In this document: positions 22,808 to 32,051 of the stretch, piece after piece | How the letters are laid out: each line of letters opens with the position of its first letter | How positions within the stretch are numbered: the stretch's first letter is position 1 | Assembly: GCA_036674765.1 (NCBI GenBank) | Contig: JARVKI010000069.1 | Span: 124,001 to 188,000 of the forward strand | DNA length: 64,000 nucleotides | Origin: Seiridium cupressi | Taxonomy: Eukaryota > Ascomycota > Sordariomycetes > Amphisphaeriales > Sporocadaceae | Direction of reading: 5' to 3' | Notes under the pieces: generated by a model | What the model was told of the DNA's origin: nothing | The model's database searches: none | The model's input: the letters and a program-made list of their open reading frames with translations, nothing else | Position numbers and translations under genes: made by a program

Positions 22808-24352
22808 TGCGCAGAGCGGGAATGGGTGATGTGAAATGAATGTATAGATGCGTGAATGGCAGTGACTCTTCGATTGAATGGACTGCTGGAGAGTGTCGCG
22901 TCTTTAGAGGTTGTGGTGGTGGGAGTGGTTGAGTTGATACGGACAGGAATTCTCGTCTTTAGTGTGTCGACAGGCCTTTTAAGTACCTAGGCCAGACGCG
23001 CGAAAAATCACAAAGACGCGCCTCCCTGTCAGCTCTTAGCGGGATCGGGTGAGCACCACCCCACCAGCCACCGACTTCGCGAATTTCACGCGTTGACCAG
23101 GGGAACCTTTTGGGAAGCAAGACAAGGGAGACACAGCTCTCCCACCTAGCTTGGCTGCATCTGTCGTAGGACCGCCTGTTTGAAGGCAGAGCTCGGCCTT
23201 GGTTCTGCATCCAAGTCCGTCTCCGTCTCCAGGTTCCGCATTCCGCATTCTGCTTTCCCATGTCAACAGAGCACACTACAATGTACGGTCTTCACATGCG
23301 TTTGCAGTCCAGTGTAAGACAATAATTTAGACTGCTATCCAACCTCACTTCACAGCACTATACTGGATCACAAGAACGTTGGAGCCCTCGACCAAGAGTG
23401 TCCCAACGATGTGGTGCTGTTCTGAGGCTCGGCCCTGTATTCCGAGACTGCGTGTTGGAGCCGCTTTGGCGTATTTCAGGTACCAAGTACGTAAAGCGCG
23501 GGCAGGGGTCACGCATGTCACCGAGGCGTTTCCAGCACGAATCAAAGATCATCAGGCAGGATTCGATCAGATAAACAATTTCCCTCTCCGGTCTCCATAA
23601 TCAGACTCATTGCCAGCTCGGATTTACGGGTTAAATCATGAACTGTTTTGTAAAGCTGGTAAACCGCTTATTGATGATGATGGGGATTGTGGGGCTGAGA
23701 GTTATCAGATTTTGATGTAGCTTGAAACTAGACAGCATCAGACGCGCTTTGAAAGGCAAAGACGCGACGTGCTAGTCATGGAACAATTAAAGTAATGACG
23801 AGATAGTGGAGCTTACATCCATCAGGTCATTGCATATTTCGGAGGAAGCGTATGTTATTTAGGCTTCCATGACTTCAGAGTGCTTTGACGGGCTATCCCA
23901 GGCAATCCGTCGATATAAACCTCATCAGGTGGAAGCACTCCAATGCCACCCCAGGCCTGGATGCATATGCTGTACTAGTCATGTACGGTCTGATCGCATT
24001 TTAACAGATGTTTATTGTAGATGCGCACAACAAGCAATCTCATTATTTCAATATTATAGGCAGTCTAAAGTAAAAAAATATCATCGCAAAAGGACACGAA
24101 CATGGTCATTCTGAGATAGTGGTATCAAGCCCCAGGCTTCTTTAGTAACCATAAACACCAAAGCCCAGTCTTTTCTCATAACGCGTCACACAATGATTCA
24201 GGTCCAACAAGAGACCGCATGCAAAAGGCACAAATCAACCACAAGTCATTCCATCATACCATCTTCGCTCGAATGCAGCCATCAAATGGGACAATCTCCC
24301 GCAAGAGATAGTTTAGACACACAGATCAACCCGTCAAATAGGTGCTGAATAA
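22808..24352. other. intergenic region with rnr2 promoter
   Basis: 1.5 kb between rnr2 and the DUF4112 gene; no gene recognised. It carries several GACGCG elements near rnr2 (22896-23093) and two more farther away (about 23741-23766, GACGCGC and GACGCGA). The 24116-24352 part would hold the 3' UTR of the DUF4112 gene. Confidence 0.5.
22896..23093. promoter_or_regulatory. cluster of MluI-box/E2F-like sites in the rnr2 promoter
   Basis: Within about 290 bp upstream of the rnr2 ATG there is a perfect ACGCGT (23088-23093), an ACGCGCGAAA element (22996-23005, like a combined MBF/E2F site), an ACGCGC (23016-23021) and a TCGCGT (22896-22901). MBF-type control of ribonucleotide reductase genes is well known in yeasts; its action here is inferred from these sites. 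Confidence 0.5.
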
Positions 24353-25273
24353 CTAGCCGCGGCGCGTTGAGTTCCTGGTAGGAGGCTGACTGTCTCGACC
24401 CATCTCTTCGTCTGCCCGGCGACTTCTGTTGCCACCAAACCCGAAGAAACCGCCGCCACTGCGACTTTCCTCGTGGACTCGAGCATCGGAGGGCCGCGCG
24501 GGCAGGTCTGGAGCCGACGTGACACCTGATGTCTGCGTCCGGTGGCCGTCGCGTCTGCCTTCCGGCTCATTCTGCAGGCGGTCGAACTCACGGGGGTCGC
24601 TGGGATCAAGCTCCGGGACAGGCATGCCGCTCTTTCGCAGGTTCTGCTTTCCTTTGGCGCGCAAGTGTTCTTCCAAGTAGACTGCATTGCGAGCGTTGGC
24701 CTTGATGACGGCATCAAATATGTCACCCAAGAATGGAACGAATCCAACGATCAAGTCGATGATGGCCCAGATCCACATCTTTAGTACCAGCGAGGATGGG
24801 AGTCCTCCGTCCACCTTTTTGGCAGTGTTGATGACCATGGCAGCCATGAAGAAGTCGACGAAATCGCCGGCACTGTTGCCAAAACTGTTAGATAGGAGGA
24901 GTATACAACGTGTGAAGGACTGCTTACAATGGGACCAGGCCAATGACACTGCTCCAGCCAAAACGCACGCCGGCGATACTGAACAAGCTCAGATCCAGCT
25001 TGTAAGCTCTCCTCTTCACCTTGTTGAGGATCATGGCGTCATTATCAGACAAGCCGGGAGGTAGGGCTCTCTTGACTTTCTTCATCTTTCCGTTCGGTTT
25101 GCCATCAAGCCTCGTAGCAGGAACATTTTCGAAAATAGGATCCTTTAGTGGTAAAGCATTAGTTGTGTCGTGTCGCAAGGGAGGGCAAGAGTCCTTACCT
25201 TAGCACCCCATTTGTTCTCAAACGATTCGCCGAGTATCTTGGTACTGATTTTCTTTGCAATGAAACTAGCCAT
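24353..25273 (-). CDS. DUF4112 domain membrane protein
   Basis: Function unknown; DUF4112 proteins are small membrane proteins found in bacteria and fungi. Three exons: 25273-25199, 25142-24928 and 24884-24353, giving 273 aa. The domain spans about residues 55-165: the first hydrophobic part has SLFSIAGVRFGWSSVIGLVP, then GDFVDFFMAAMVI and a second part with WIWAIIDLIVGFVPFLGDIF, the paired GLVPxxGD / GFVPFLGD motifs of the family. After it comes a charged helix (KANARNAVYLEEHLRAKGK) and a disordered tail with Gly/Phe (GGGFFGFGG) and Arg-rich ends. The exon joins restore GAKDPIFENVP and LVPFFGNSAGDF. The last intron ends CTATCTAACAG. Position in the cell cannot be told. Confidence 0.86.
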
Positions 25274-26110
25274 CGTGGGAAAGAGATGCAGGTGCCAAGT
25301 TTGAAATAACAGTTTCTCTGTCGCAGCGCTCTTTTGTTCAGGGAGTAGGTGAGTTCACTGGTCGGATTTGCACGATGCAGTGTTTGGGGGTCGGTTCAAT
25401 TCGACTGGATCGACTTGGCGTCAAGTTTCAGAAGACCTTGGGTGAGGTTGGACGCACTTGCTCTGGCTGGAGGAAGTGGATTAATATGGAAAGGGAACCT
25501 GGCTTCCTTGGCGGGACTCTATGTCTCAGGAAAAGAGTCCAAGTTTGATGACGGCAACCAGCGCTGGCAGTGATAGGCCATCATTTTCACGTTACGATTT
25601 TCCGGTTTTCGCATGATCAACCAACCCCCAGGGCCTCCAACGAGTAAGCGCCCGATGATGTCAAACCGCTGCTACTTGCATCGGCAATCCAGCGGTGATC
25701 AGGGGCTAGCCGACCTAGCTGAGACTAGTTAGCTAAGCTAGATGTGGCTGAAGCTAAGGTGTGGCGCTGTCAAGTCTGGTTGTTATCCACCAGCCACCAG
25801 CGCGAGCCTGGATTTGCGGAAAGATCCAAGCTTGCGAGTCAAGCTACAGTAGCTCACTGGGCTGCCTCAGAGACGCCTCAGATTACCTTCATCGACTTCT
25901 TGCCGCGCTCATATCCCACACCTCGCCCCGCAATGGATCCAGCAACTCCCACTGATGCTCAGCTTCTACGGACCTCACGAGGAGGTGGTTTACTCCTTTC
26001 GTAAAGAATGATTTTGTCTCCGTGCTATCAAGACAGTCAAGATCACGGTGTGCGATAGATGACAATACAGCTACCGAATTCGAGGCATCGCGAGCCCACA
26101 TGGCTAGCGG
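25274..26110. other. intergenic region
   Basis: Upstream region of the DUF4112 gene and 3' side of the HET gene. About 25690-25760 holds many close copies of AGCTAG/CTAGC-like words, making a locally self-complementary stretch. No gene recognised. Confidence 0.45.
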
Positions 26111-28468
26111 CTATATGAGCTGCATCCCAGCACACTTGTCTGCATCCCAAGCTTCTCCTTTCATGATACCATGAACATAACAGCCATTCAAGACCTTCCA
26201 CTGATCCGGCCTGTCAGTAGCTCTAGCCACTACGGGAAGTCTGCTTCCCTTGCATAGCACAATCCTATCACCAGCCTCCGTGTCCTGTGACACCAGTGCC
26301 AGGTAGCCGTTCTCAGTCCAAGCTAATTTACGACCGACCGAGTATTGCTGCAATTTGTTGAACTTGACCATTTTCGCTCGCGATCTCACATCCGGCATCG
26401 CCAGGCTCATCAAAGCCTGGCGTGCTTTCGATGGTTCGGTTCTCTCCTCTGACGGCTTTCGCTTGAGAAACGAGGGAAGAGGTGGTCGTGACGGAGACAT
26501 GGCAAGATTGTATATACGCCGGCCTGAATTCATGGCTTTCTTGTACTCTTGGAAATCGCCAACAGCCGCCTCCAATCCATCCGGCGCATAGCCGAAGCAG
26601 CGGACTGCGCAGCTCACCCGTTCAAGATCCTCACCCGTGGGATAAGGATTAGCACTGGCCGCGACGAATTCTTCCCACTCGAATATCGTGCTCGAGACTT
26701 TGCCCCAAGTAGCCAACATGTCCATTATCATGTCCATGGGTTTTACCTCGCCTAGATTTTCCTCGCTGTTGAGCTCTTCTGCCATTTGCCCACCTTGGAG
26801 GAAGTCCAACATTGTGTCGCTCATACCGGACAAGGTATTCGCGGCAACTTTTATTATTGTGTCTGCCACATATCCGGATACGGACAGGATTTGGTTATCC
26901 TGAACTCGTGCTGTTGACTCAATGCATGACCCACAAGCTGAAAATAAGGATTCTGTAGACTGGTCGCTCGCAACCTCGAAGCCGTGCTTTGGTGTCAGGA
27001 TCAGAATGGTCTTGGCCGACCAGTCCGGCACCCACGATGGCAGTTCACCAGCCTTTGACTTGACAATCTCGTGTCGCCCTGGCTGAGGCAGAGCCAAGAG
27101 GTTCAGGTCCCTTGAACTGGCAACTATTGAGCTAGCAGTGTCGATGAAGCATCTCGAAACTGTATAGTCCTGGGAATAATCCGGTTTGAACCCGGCTCCC
27201 ATGATTGAGTCGAGTTCATTCGGTGCCAGAAGTCCTAGTAAGGAGTAAACATGATCCTTGGGATTCGTGGCATCCGAGGACCGAAACTCCGTGAGCAAGT
27301 GCAGGAAAGTCGGCAGAGTAGCACCCTTCTCATATTGATACAGATTCCTGTATTCCATCACCTCTGGAAGTGTCCAACTGGTCATGATATGGCCCGAGAA
27401 CATGACGTCCTCGGGAAAGGCTGCGTACAGCACCAGGCCAAGGAACAGAAGATCAAGATCAAGACTTGCATCACCACAGCAGATAACTAGCTCCTGTGCA
27501 AGACATGCTTCTTGTATAATCCATACACGGCTCCACCATTCTCGGCACAGCAGATTCCTCAATGATTTTCGCCATTGGTAAGCATTCGTCAGGCCGTCCA
27601 CGAACTTCTTCTTGATCTTGGGTTTGCTGACTAGCGACGTAGCCGGCTTTTGGAGAAATTTGGGTAGGTTTGAGACAATCCCCTTCTCCACGATCTTCTC
27701 GTAGGTCATGTCGCGTGGGTCATTCTCAGTTCGCCTATCCCACTCATTATTCAGCCTCAGCGCGGCCTGTTGTATGATGGGAACTCGCCGTCCCCAAGTC
27801 GTCTCGACTTCGACACGATCCTTCCACAAATAAGCCGGATCCGTCATAAGCGTGTCGAGGTGAAGTGAGATGGCGGTCTCCATGGCGGGCTTGAAGTTTC
27901 CCACGTCGACCATGCTCAACTCAGGATCATCTACGCTCTCAAATGCCGGAGCGTAGTTCTGCTCTCTTTCCAGGCCCAACCAGACCACAGTCTTCTTCGC
28001 GTGTCTGTAAACATCCTGCATCATCTGGAGCTGCTGACTGCGCTCCGTGACAGCACGAGTGTCGCTGTTCTGGTTGATGCAGATGGCGTCGATCCAGAGA
28101 GTCCTTGGCTTGTCGGGGAGCCGTAGAGCGCGTAGCGCATTCCGGAGCGAGGTAAGGGCATGGAACTGGTGACCATTGCATTTGACAACGTATTTCTGAC
28201 CCTTTGGATTGCCCCAGCTGTACGAGAGGGCTTCATACTCTGGACACTCCTCAAACCGGTGGGCAGACAGCTCGATTTCGAGGTCTGTGTCTTTTGGTTT
28301 CAATTCAGCTTTCTTCACCACGACGGGATCCCAGGCGTACACGTGTCGCGTCTCTGGCGTTGCAGGCCGCTCAGTATCCGGCTCCTTGGGCAATAGTGTA
28401 AGGAGTCTAAAATAGGGCCCGTCAGGCCGCTCTATGAAATCCTCATAGATATTGTCGTAGTCAGTCAT
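26111..28468 (-). CDS. HET domain protein (heterokaryon incompatibility family)
   Basis: HET domains occur in allorecognition proteins that trigger cell death when unlike hyphae fuse, though most HET genes have no known partner. Single exon, 785 aa. The HET domain starts near residue 78 with YEALSYSWGNPKG, continues with TLWIDAICINQNS (from about residue 123) and VVWLGLERE (from 161), and ends about residue 340 with WWSRVWIIQEACLAQELV, all standard landmarks. The C-terminal 440 residues contain the FRSSDATNPKDHVYSLLGLL block common after HET domains, then PSWVPDWSAK, and end in a segment (ENGYLALV ... GDRIVLCKGSRLPVVAR) typical of the family. No NACHT, WD or other repeat domain is seen. It sits alone in a gene-poor stretch. 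Start is the first ATG of the frame. Confidence 0.93.
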   Translation of the reverse strand: MTDYDNIYEDFIERPDGPYFRLLTLLPKEPDTERPATPETRHVYAWDPVVVKKAELKPKDTDLEIELSAHRFEECPEYEALSYSWGNPKGQKYVVKCNGHQFHALTSLRNALRALRLPDKPRTLWIDAICINQNSDTRAVTERSQQLQMMQDVYRHAKKTVVWLGLEREQNYAPAFESVDDPELSMVDVGNFKPAMETAISLHLDTLMTDPAYLWKDRVEVETTWGRRVPIIQQAALRLNNEWDRRTENDPRDMTYEKIVEKGIVSNLPKFLQKPATSLVSKPKIKKKFVDGLTNAYQWRKSLRNLLCREWWSRVWIIQEACLAQELVICCGDASLDLDLLFLGLVLYAAFPEDVMFSGHIMTSWTLPEVMEYRNLYQYEKGATLPTFLHLLTEFRSSDATNPKDHVYSLLGLLAPNELDSIMGAGFKPDYSQDYTVSRCFIDTASSIVASSRDLNLLALPQPGRHEIVKSKAGELPSWVPDWSAKTILILTPKHGFEVASDQSTESLFSACGSCIESTARVQDNQILSVSGYVADTIIKVAANTLSGMSDTMLDFLQGGQMAEELNSEENLGEVKPMDMIMDMLATWGKVSSTIFEWEEFVAASANPYPTGEDLERVSCAVRCFGYAPDGLEAAVGDFQEYKKAMNSGRRIYNLAMSPSRPPLPSFLKRKPSEERTEPSKARQALMSLAMPDVRSRAKMVKFNKLQQYSVGRKLAWTENGYLALVSQDTEAGDRIVLCKGSRLPVVARATDRPDQWKVLNGCYVHGIMKGEAWDADKCAGMQLI

Positions 28469-29723
28469 CTTGTCTAGTCGTGACTGTACCGTTTCGGCTG
28501 CACCAATCTATGATGATCAAGAGAGTGTGGTTCTCTGTGAAGATGTTATGCTCTACCATGGTTCTTCTTATAGGTTTCTGCGAGCACCGGATCCCTGGAG
28601 CGGGACGGATAGCTGAGGATCCTTCAGGAAGTAATGTTTTAGGTCCTTAGTATATGCCCAATGGCGAGAAACCGCCCCCAAATCCAGGGTCCACTTGCCC
28701 AGGACCCATCTGGTGTTAGTGGGATCTTTCGGGCGTGAGGTTGCGGCACAGCGATATTTGAATGCACGAAAACGTAGCCAATACAATGATTGGTTGGTTA
28801 TACGATATAGCGCTTCGTCTATAGCTTCATTCGATTTGTAAAACACCTACATGTGTTTCTCCATATAATGAATATATGACCAAAATATGTCCGTAATTAC
28901 CACACTAGTTGGGATGTACGCCGAATACCCATGAGAATACTTACGGTTATTGTGTATATTTTATGGTGTTGGCAATCTTGTAATGTTTCACGGTCATGTA
29001 GTCTAATGTGGTCATCGGATGTGGCTGGGTCTGATTAAACGTCTTGGCTCCTTGGTAGCCCTATTCGTACGCAGGTAGTTCACCTCCACGTGTCTATATC
29101 TCATTGCCTATATTGCATGCCTGTCTTCCTTACTAGCTATCCTATTTTCAAGTCAGCTCTGTGTATACGTGCTCCTGTCATTGTGGGATGTTGTCTCGAA
29201 CAACCCAACTCATGCCGAACAACACAAAGGCAACCAATCCGGTGAAATGGAGGATTTGCCTAGGATTTAGAACTTGGCAAGGGCAAACTTTCGATCATAC
29301 GATACTACCTCCCCCCCCAGCAATACTGACATTGATGGCTAGCGGGCGCTTAACACTCAGACTGCAAAGCAAGGCAATTCGTCAAAGTAGGTCAGCTCTA
29401 TAGCTATGGAGTATACTACAACGGATGCTTTGTCATTTCTTAACCGGCCAAACACATGGGCTATATATGATTCTCAGATTCTACGACCAAAATGCTGGCT
29501 TAGGTGTGGTTACCCTTGGATCAAATTGGGTTCATAGGTCGATGATTGGATAAGACCGTCTCTGACAGCTGCATCCAGCTGCTATCTCTACATCCGTTCC
29601 CGGATCCCCATAATCTCGGCGACTGAACCCGGGAGAGAATCTCACGATCACCACTCCGAAGCCGGCGCAGATTATATGTAAAATAGTCTAAGATAAGCAC
29701 AAAGAAATCATGTTCCAATCAAT
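28469..29723. other. intergenic region
   Basis: Between the HET gene and tRNA-Val. No recognised gene; open frames are short. A C8 run lies near 29311-29318. The texture is moderately A/T rich with many TA steps, so decayed repeat DNA is possible, but I see no element ends. Confidence 0.4.
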
Positions 29724-29796
29724 GGCACCGTGGTGTAGTGGTTATCACGCTTGTCTCACACACAAGAGGTCCCCGGTTCGAGCCCGGGCGGCGTCA
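29724..29796 (+). tRNA. tRNA-Val(CAC)
   Basis: 73-nt tRNA without intron. The D arm (GTGTAGTGGTTATCAC) is typical of tRNA-Val. Anticodon stem CTTGT/ACAAG encloses loop CTCACAC, so the anticodon is CAC (codon GUG). T arm CCCGG-TTCGAGC-CCGGG, acceptor GGCACCG with CGGCGTC and discriminator A. One acceptor position (4-69) is an A-C mismatch and 2-71 is G-U. T runs at 29826-29831 and 29833-29838 can terminate pol III. Confidence 0.88.
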
Positions 29797-30296
29797 TATT
29801 CAGCATTTGCTTGGTTTGTGTCTTCTTTTTTCTTTTTTGGTTGCTCCTCCTCTCAATCCATATACTCTTTTCCCTCGCTGGGATTTGGGAGCTCTTCCTT
29901 TGTAGCTTGACATGAGGTGCGCAACAAAACGACTGTAGCGGGGTTGTTCGGAGCACTGGACCGATATAGAGAGGATATTGGCTGTGGCTGCTGGCTCGAT
30001 TGACACCCAAGCAGTCATATCTATTCCCTCTCAAAATCGCAAGAGCTAGCGATGATCAACGGGGTCTTTCCGATTCATTAGCTTGGCTATAGACGTTTTG
30101 CGGCAACGTTCTGCATCTGACAGGCTTACGGTGGACCGTCTTCTAGCATTATGAGGGCGAAGGCCGCATGTGGAGCGCGGGGTATGTCAAGCATGGTCTG
30201 AAAGAGCCCGCATCCTCCGGGCCATGAAACCATAATACAGAATCGCTGTTACGACTTGGGACAGAACGCAAGCTCGTAGACCACGGCTAGAGGACA
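29797..30296. other. intergenic region
   Basis: Trailer of tRNA-Val, including pol III T runs, and the upstream region of the reductase gene. No gene recognised. Confidence 0.5.
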
Positions 30297-31280
30297 ATGG
30301 CACCGCGAATACTAGTTTTTGGCACCGGCAGCATCGGGACGGTCTATGCCTGGGTTCTCTCCCGGGCACTGCCACCCTCCAACATCGTTGCGATATGCCG
30401 CTCCAACTATGACGAGGCATCAAAGAATGGCCTCACAGTGCACTCGAGCCTGTGGGGGAAGAATCTCAACGTCAAACCAGCCGTATTCAGGTCTGTCCCC
30501 GAGGCAGCCAAGGCAAGCCCAGGGGAGCCATTCGATTATATCATCATATCCTCCAAGGCCCTGCAGACCACACCGTCGACGGCTGAGCTCATTAAGCCAG
30601 CTGTCTCCAAAACCACCACAGTAGTGCTGATACAGAACGGCATTGGAATAGAGGATGAATATGCGAAAATGTTTCCTGACAATCCTCTGCTGAGCACTGT
30701 GGTCTATCTCCCAGCAACTCAAGTTAGTCCAGGTGTCGTCGAACACAAGGAGGTCGAGCTGCTGCACGTGGGCACATACCCTGCGAACGCGCCTCAGCCG
30801 GCCAAAGACTCTGCGAAATTGTTCGTGGACCTTCTCGGCTCGGCGGGTGCCTCCGCGAAGCTGCACGATGATGTCCAAGGCGAGCGATGGGCCAAGCTAC
30901 TGGTCAACGCGTCCTGGAATCCGATATGTGCTCTGAGCAGGCTGCGGGACAGGCAGCTCATCGACGTCAACGAAGATGTGCTTCCCTTCATCAAGGATGC
31001 CATGATGGAGGTTGCTTCGGTTGCGCAGGCGTACGGGTACAAGGAGATCAACAAGGAGTTGATAGATTTTCAAATTGGCAGGGCGTCGGTGAGGAGCTTG
31101 CCGGGCGTCCAGCCCTCCATGATGGCCGATGCACTAGCCGCTAAGAATATGGAGGTAGAAGCAATTGTTGGAAACGTGGTCAAATTCGCAAAAGAAAAGG
31201 GTATCAAAGTGCCAATTTTGAGGACGATATACCTCCTTGCTTCTGGGTTAGATAGAAGCCTCACAATAGGAAAACCTTAA
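30297..31280 (+). CDS. ketopantoate reductase family oxidoreductase (ApbA/PanE)
   Basis: NADPH-dependent 2-dehydropantoate 2-reductase fold. Classical members make pantoate for coenzyme A; fungi carry several paralogues, some in secondary metabolism, so the substrate is not certain. Single exon, 327 aa, usual length. The Rossmann motif GTGSIGT is at residues 9-15 and the second fold landmark QNGIG at 113-117. The C-terminal helical domain holds WAKLLVNASWNPICAL, where Lys200, Asn204 and Asn208 match the catalytic Lys and the substrate-binding asparagines of PanE, and later PSMMADALAAKNMEVEAI, the family pattern PSMxxDxxxxRxTEID with Lys-Asn-Met in place of the usual Arg-Lys-Thr. The gene stands alone, with no neighbouring biosynthetic genes. 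Start is the first ATG, directly before the Rossmann motif. Confidence 0.88.
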   Translation: MAPRILVFGTGSIGTVYAWVLSRALPPSNIVAICRSNYDEASKNGLTVHSSLWGKNLNVKPAVFRSVPEAAKASPGEPFDYIIISSKALQTTPSTAELIKPAVSKTTTVVLIQNGIGIEDEYAKMFPDNPLLSTVVYLPATQVSPGVVEHKEVELLHVGTYPANAPQPAKDSAKLFVDLLGSAGASAKLHDDVQGERWAKLLVNASWNPICALSRLRDRQLIDVNEDVLPFIKDAMMEVASVAQAYGYKEINKELIDFQIGRASVRSLPGVQPSMMADALAAKNMEVEAIVGNVVKFAKEKGIKVPILRTIYLLASGLDRSLTIGKP

Positions 31281-32051
31281 TGAAGTGTAAAGATGGACGC
31301 GAGTAAAAGAATATCTAAGTTACTGATAGATTAGAATGGATTATAGAATCAATCGATATCGTATCAAGTGATATTGACGTGTCGACTGCGAAAGTTGTAT
31401 TGCACATATCACGTACAACGATCTCGTCTGAACGGACATTAAATCTTGAATCGTAACTATCTTCGGAATTATGGTATAACGTGATTTAGTGGCTATACGT
31501 TGCCCCCAAGTCGAGGAACCAAATACTGTCTATATGAATACAATGGCTCGATGACTTAGCAGTAGCGATGTTGTTAGTACTTAGTGATGAACTCGCCAGC
31601 GATCCGCATATTAGTCTCTATATATCTTGTTCCTTGAGTACAAATATTCCCGAGATTATAATCACCCCTTGCCAGTTCAAAATCACCTGAATGGCTGACC
31701 ATCAATAAAATGGGATTGGACTAGGTCGTAGTGTATGGGTAGTCTCGACGCATCTTTCTTCGCAACAAGATATTAGATTACACAACCATAAGATAGCTAG
31801 CATTGAGTTTCTCAATTCTCGAAACCTGTCCTTTATTCTATGGATATTGCCAAATTGATAGAAGGAGGTGAATTAAGCGAATTAGGCTCGCGAATTAGGC
31901 TCGCGAATTAGGCTCGCGAATTAGGCTCGCGAATTAGACTCTTGCCAAGCCAAAGACAAGCAAGACGCATCGAAACTTTTTCATTGCCCCAACGAAAGAT
32001 TAGTGTCCCTTACGGTCTTATTTCTCAGGCACGCGTTTACGTCCCTGAAGC
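31281..32051. other. intergenic region with 13-bp tandem repeat
   Basis: Between convergent genes. A/T rich for about 550 bp, then the tandem repeat at 31877-31941. No gene recognised. Confidence 0.5.
31877..31941. repeat. 13-bp tandem repeat, five copies
   Basis: Five head-to-tail copies of GCGAATTAGGCTC; the first four are identical and the last has one G-to-A change. A partial copy (GAATTAA) lies just before. It is about 110 bp beyond the stop codon of the chitin deacetylase gene, probably in or near its 3' UTR. Confidence 0.93.
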
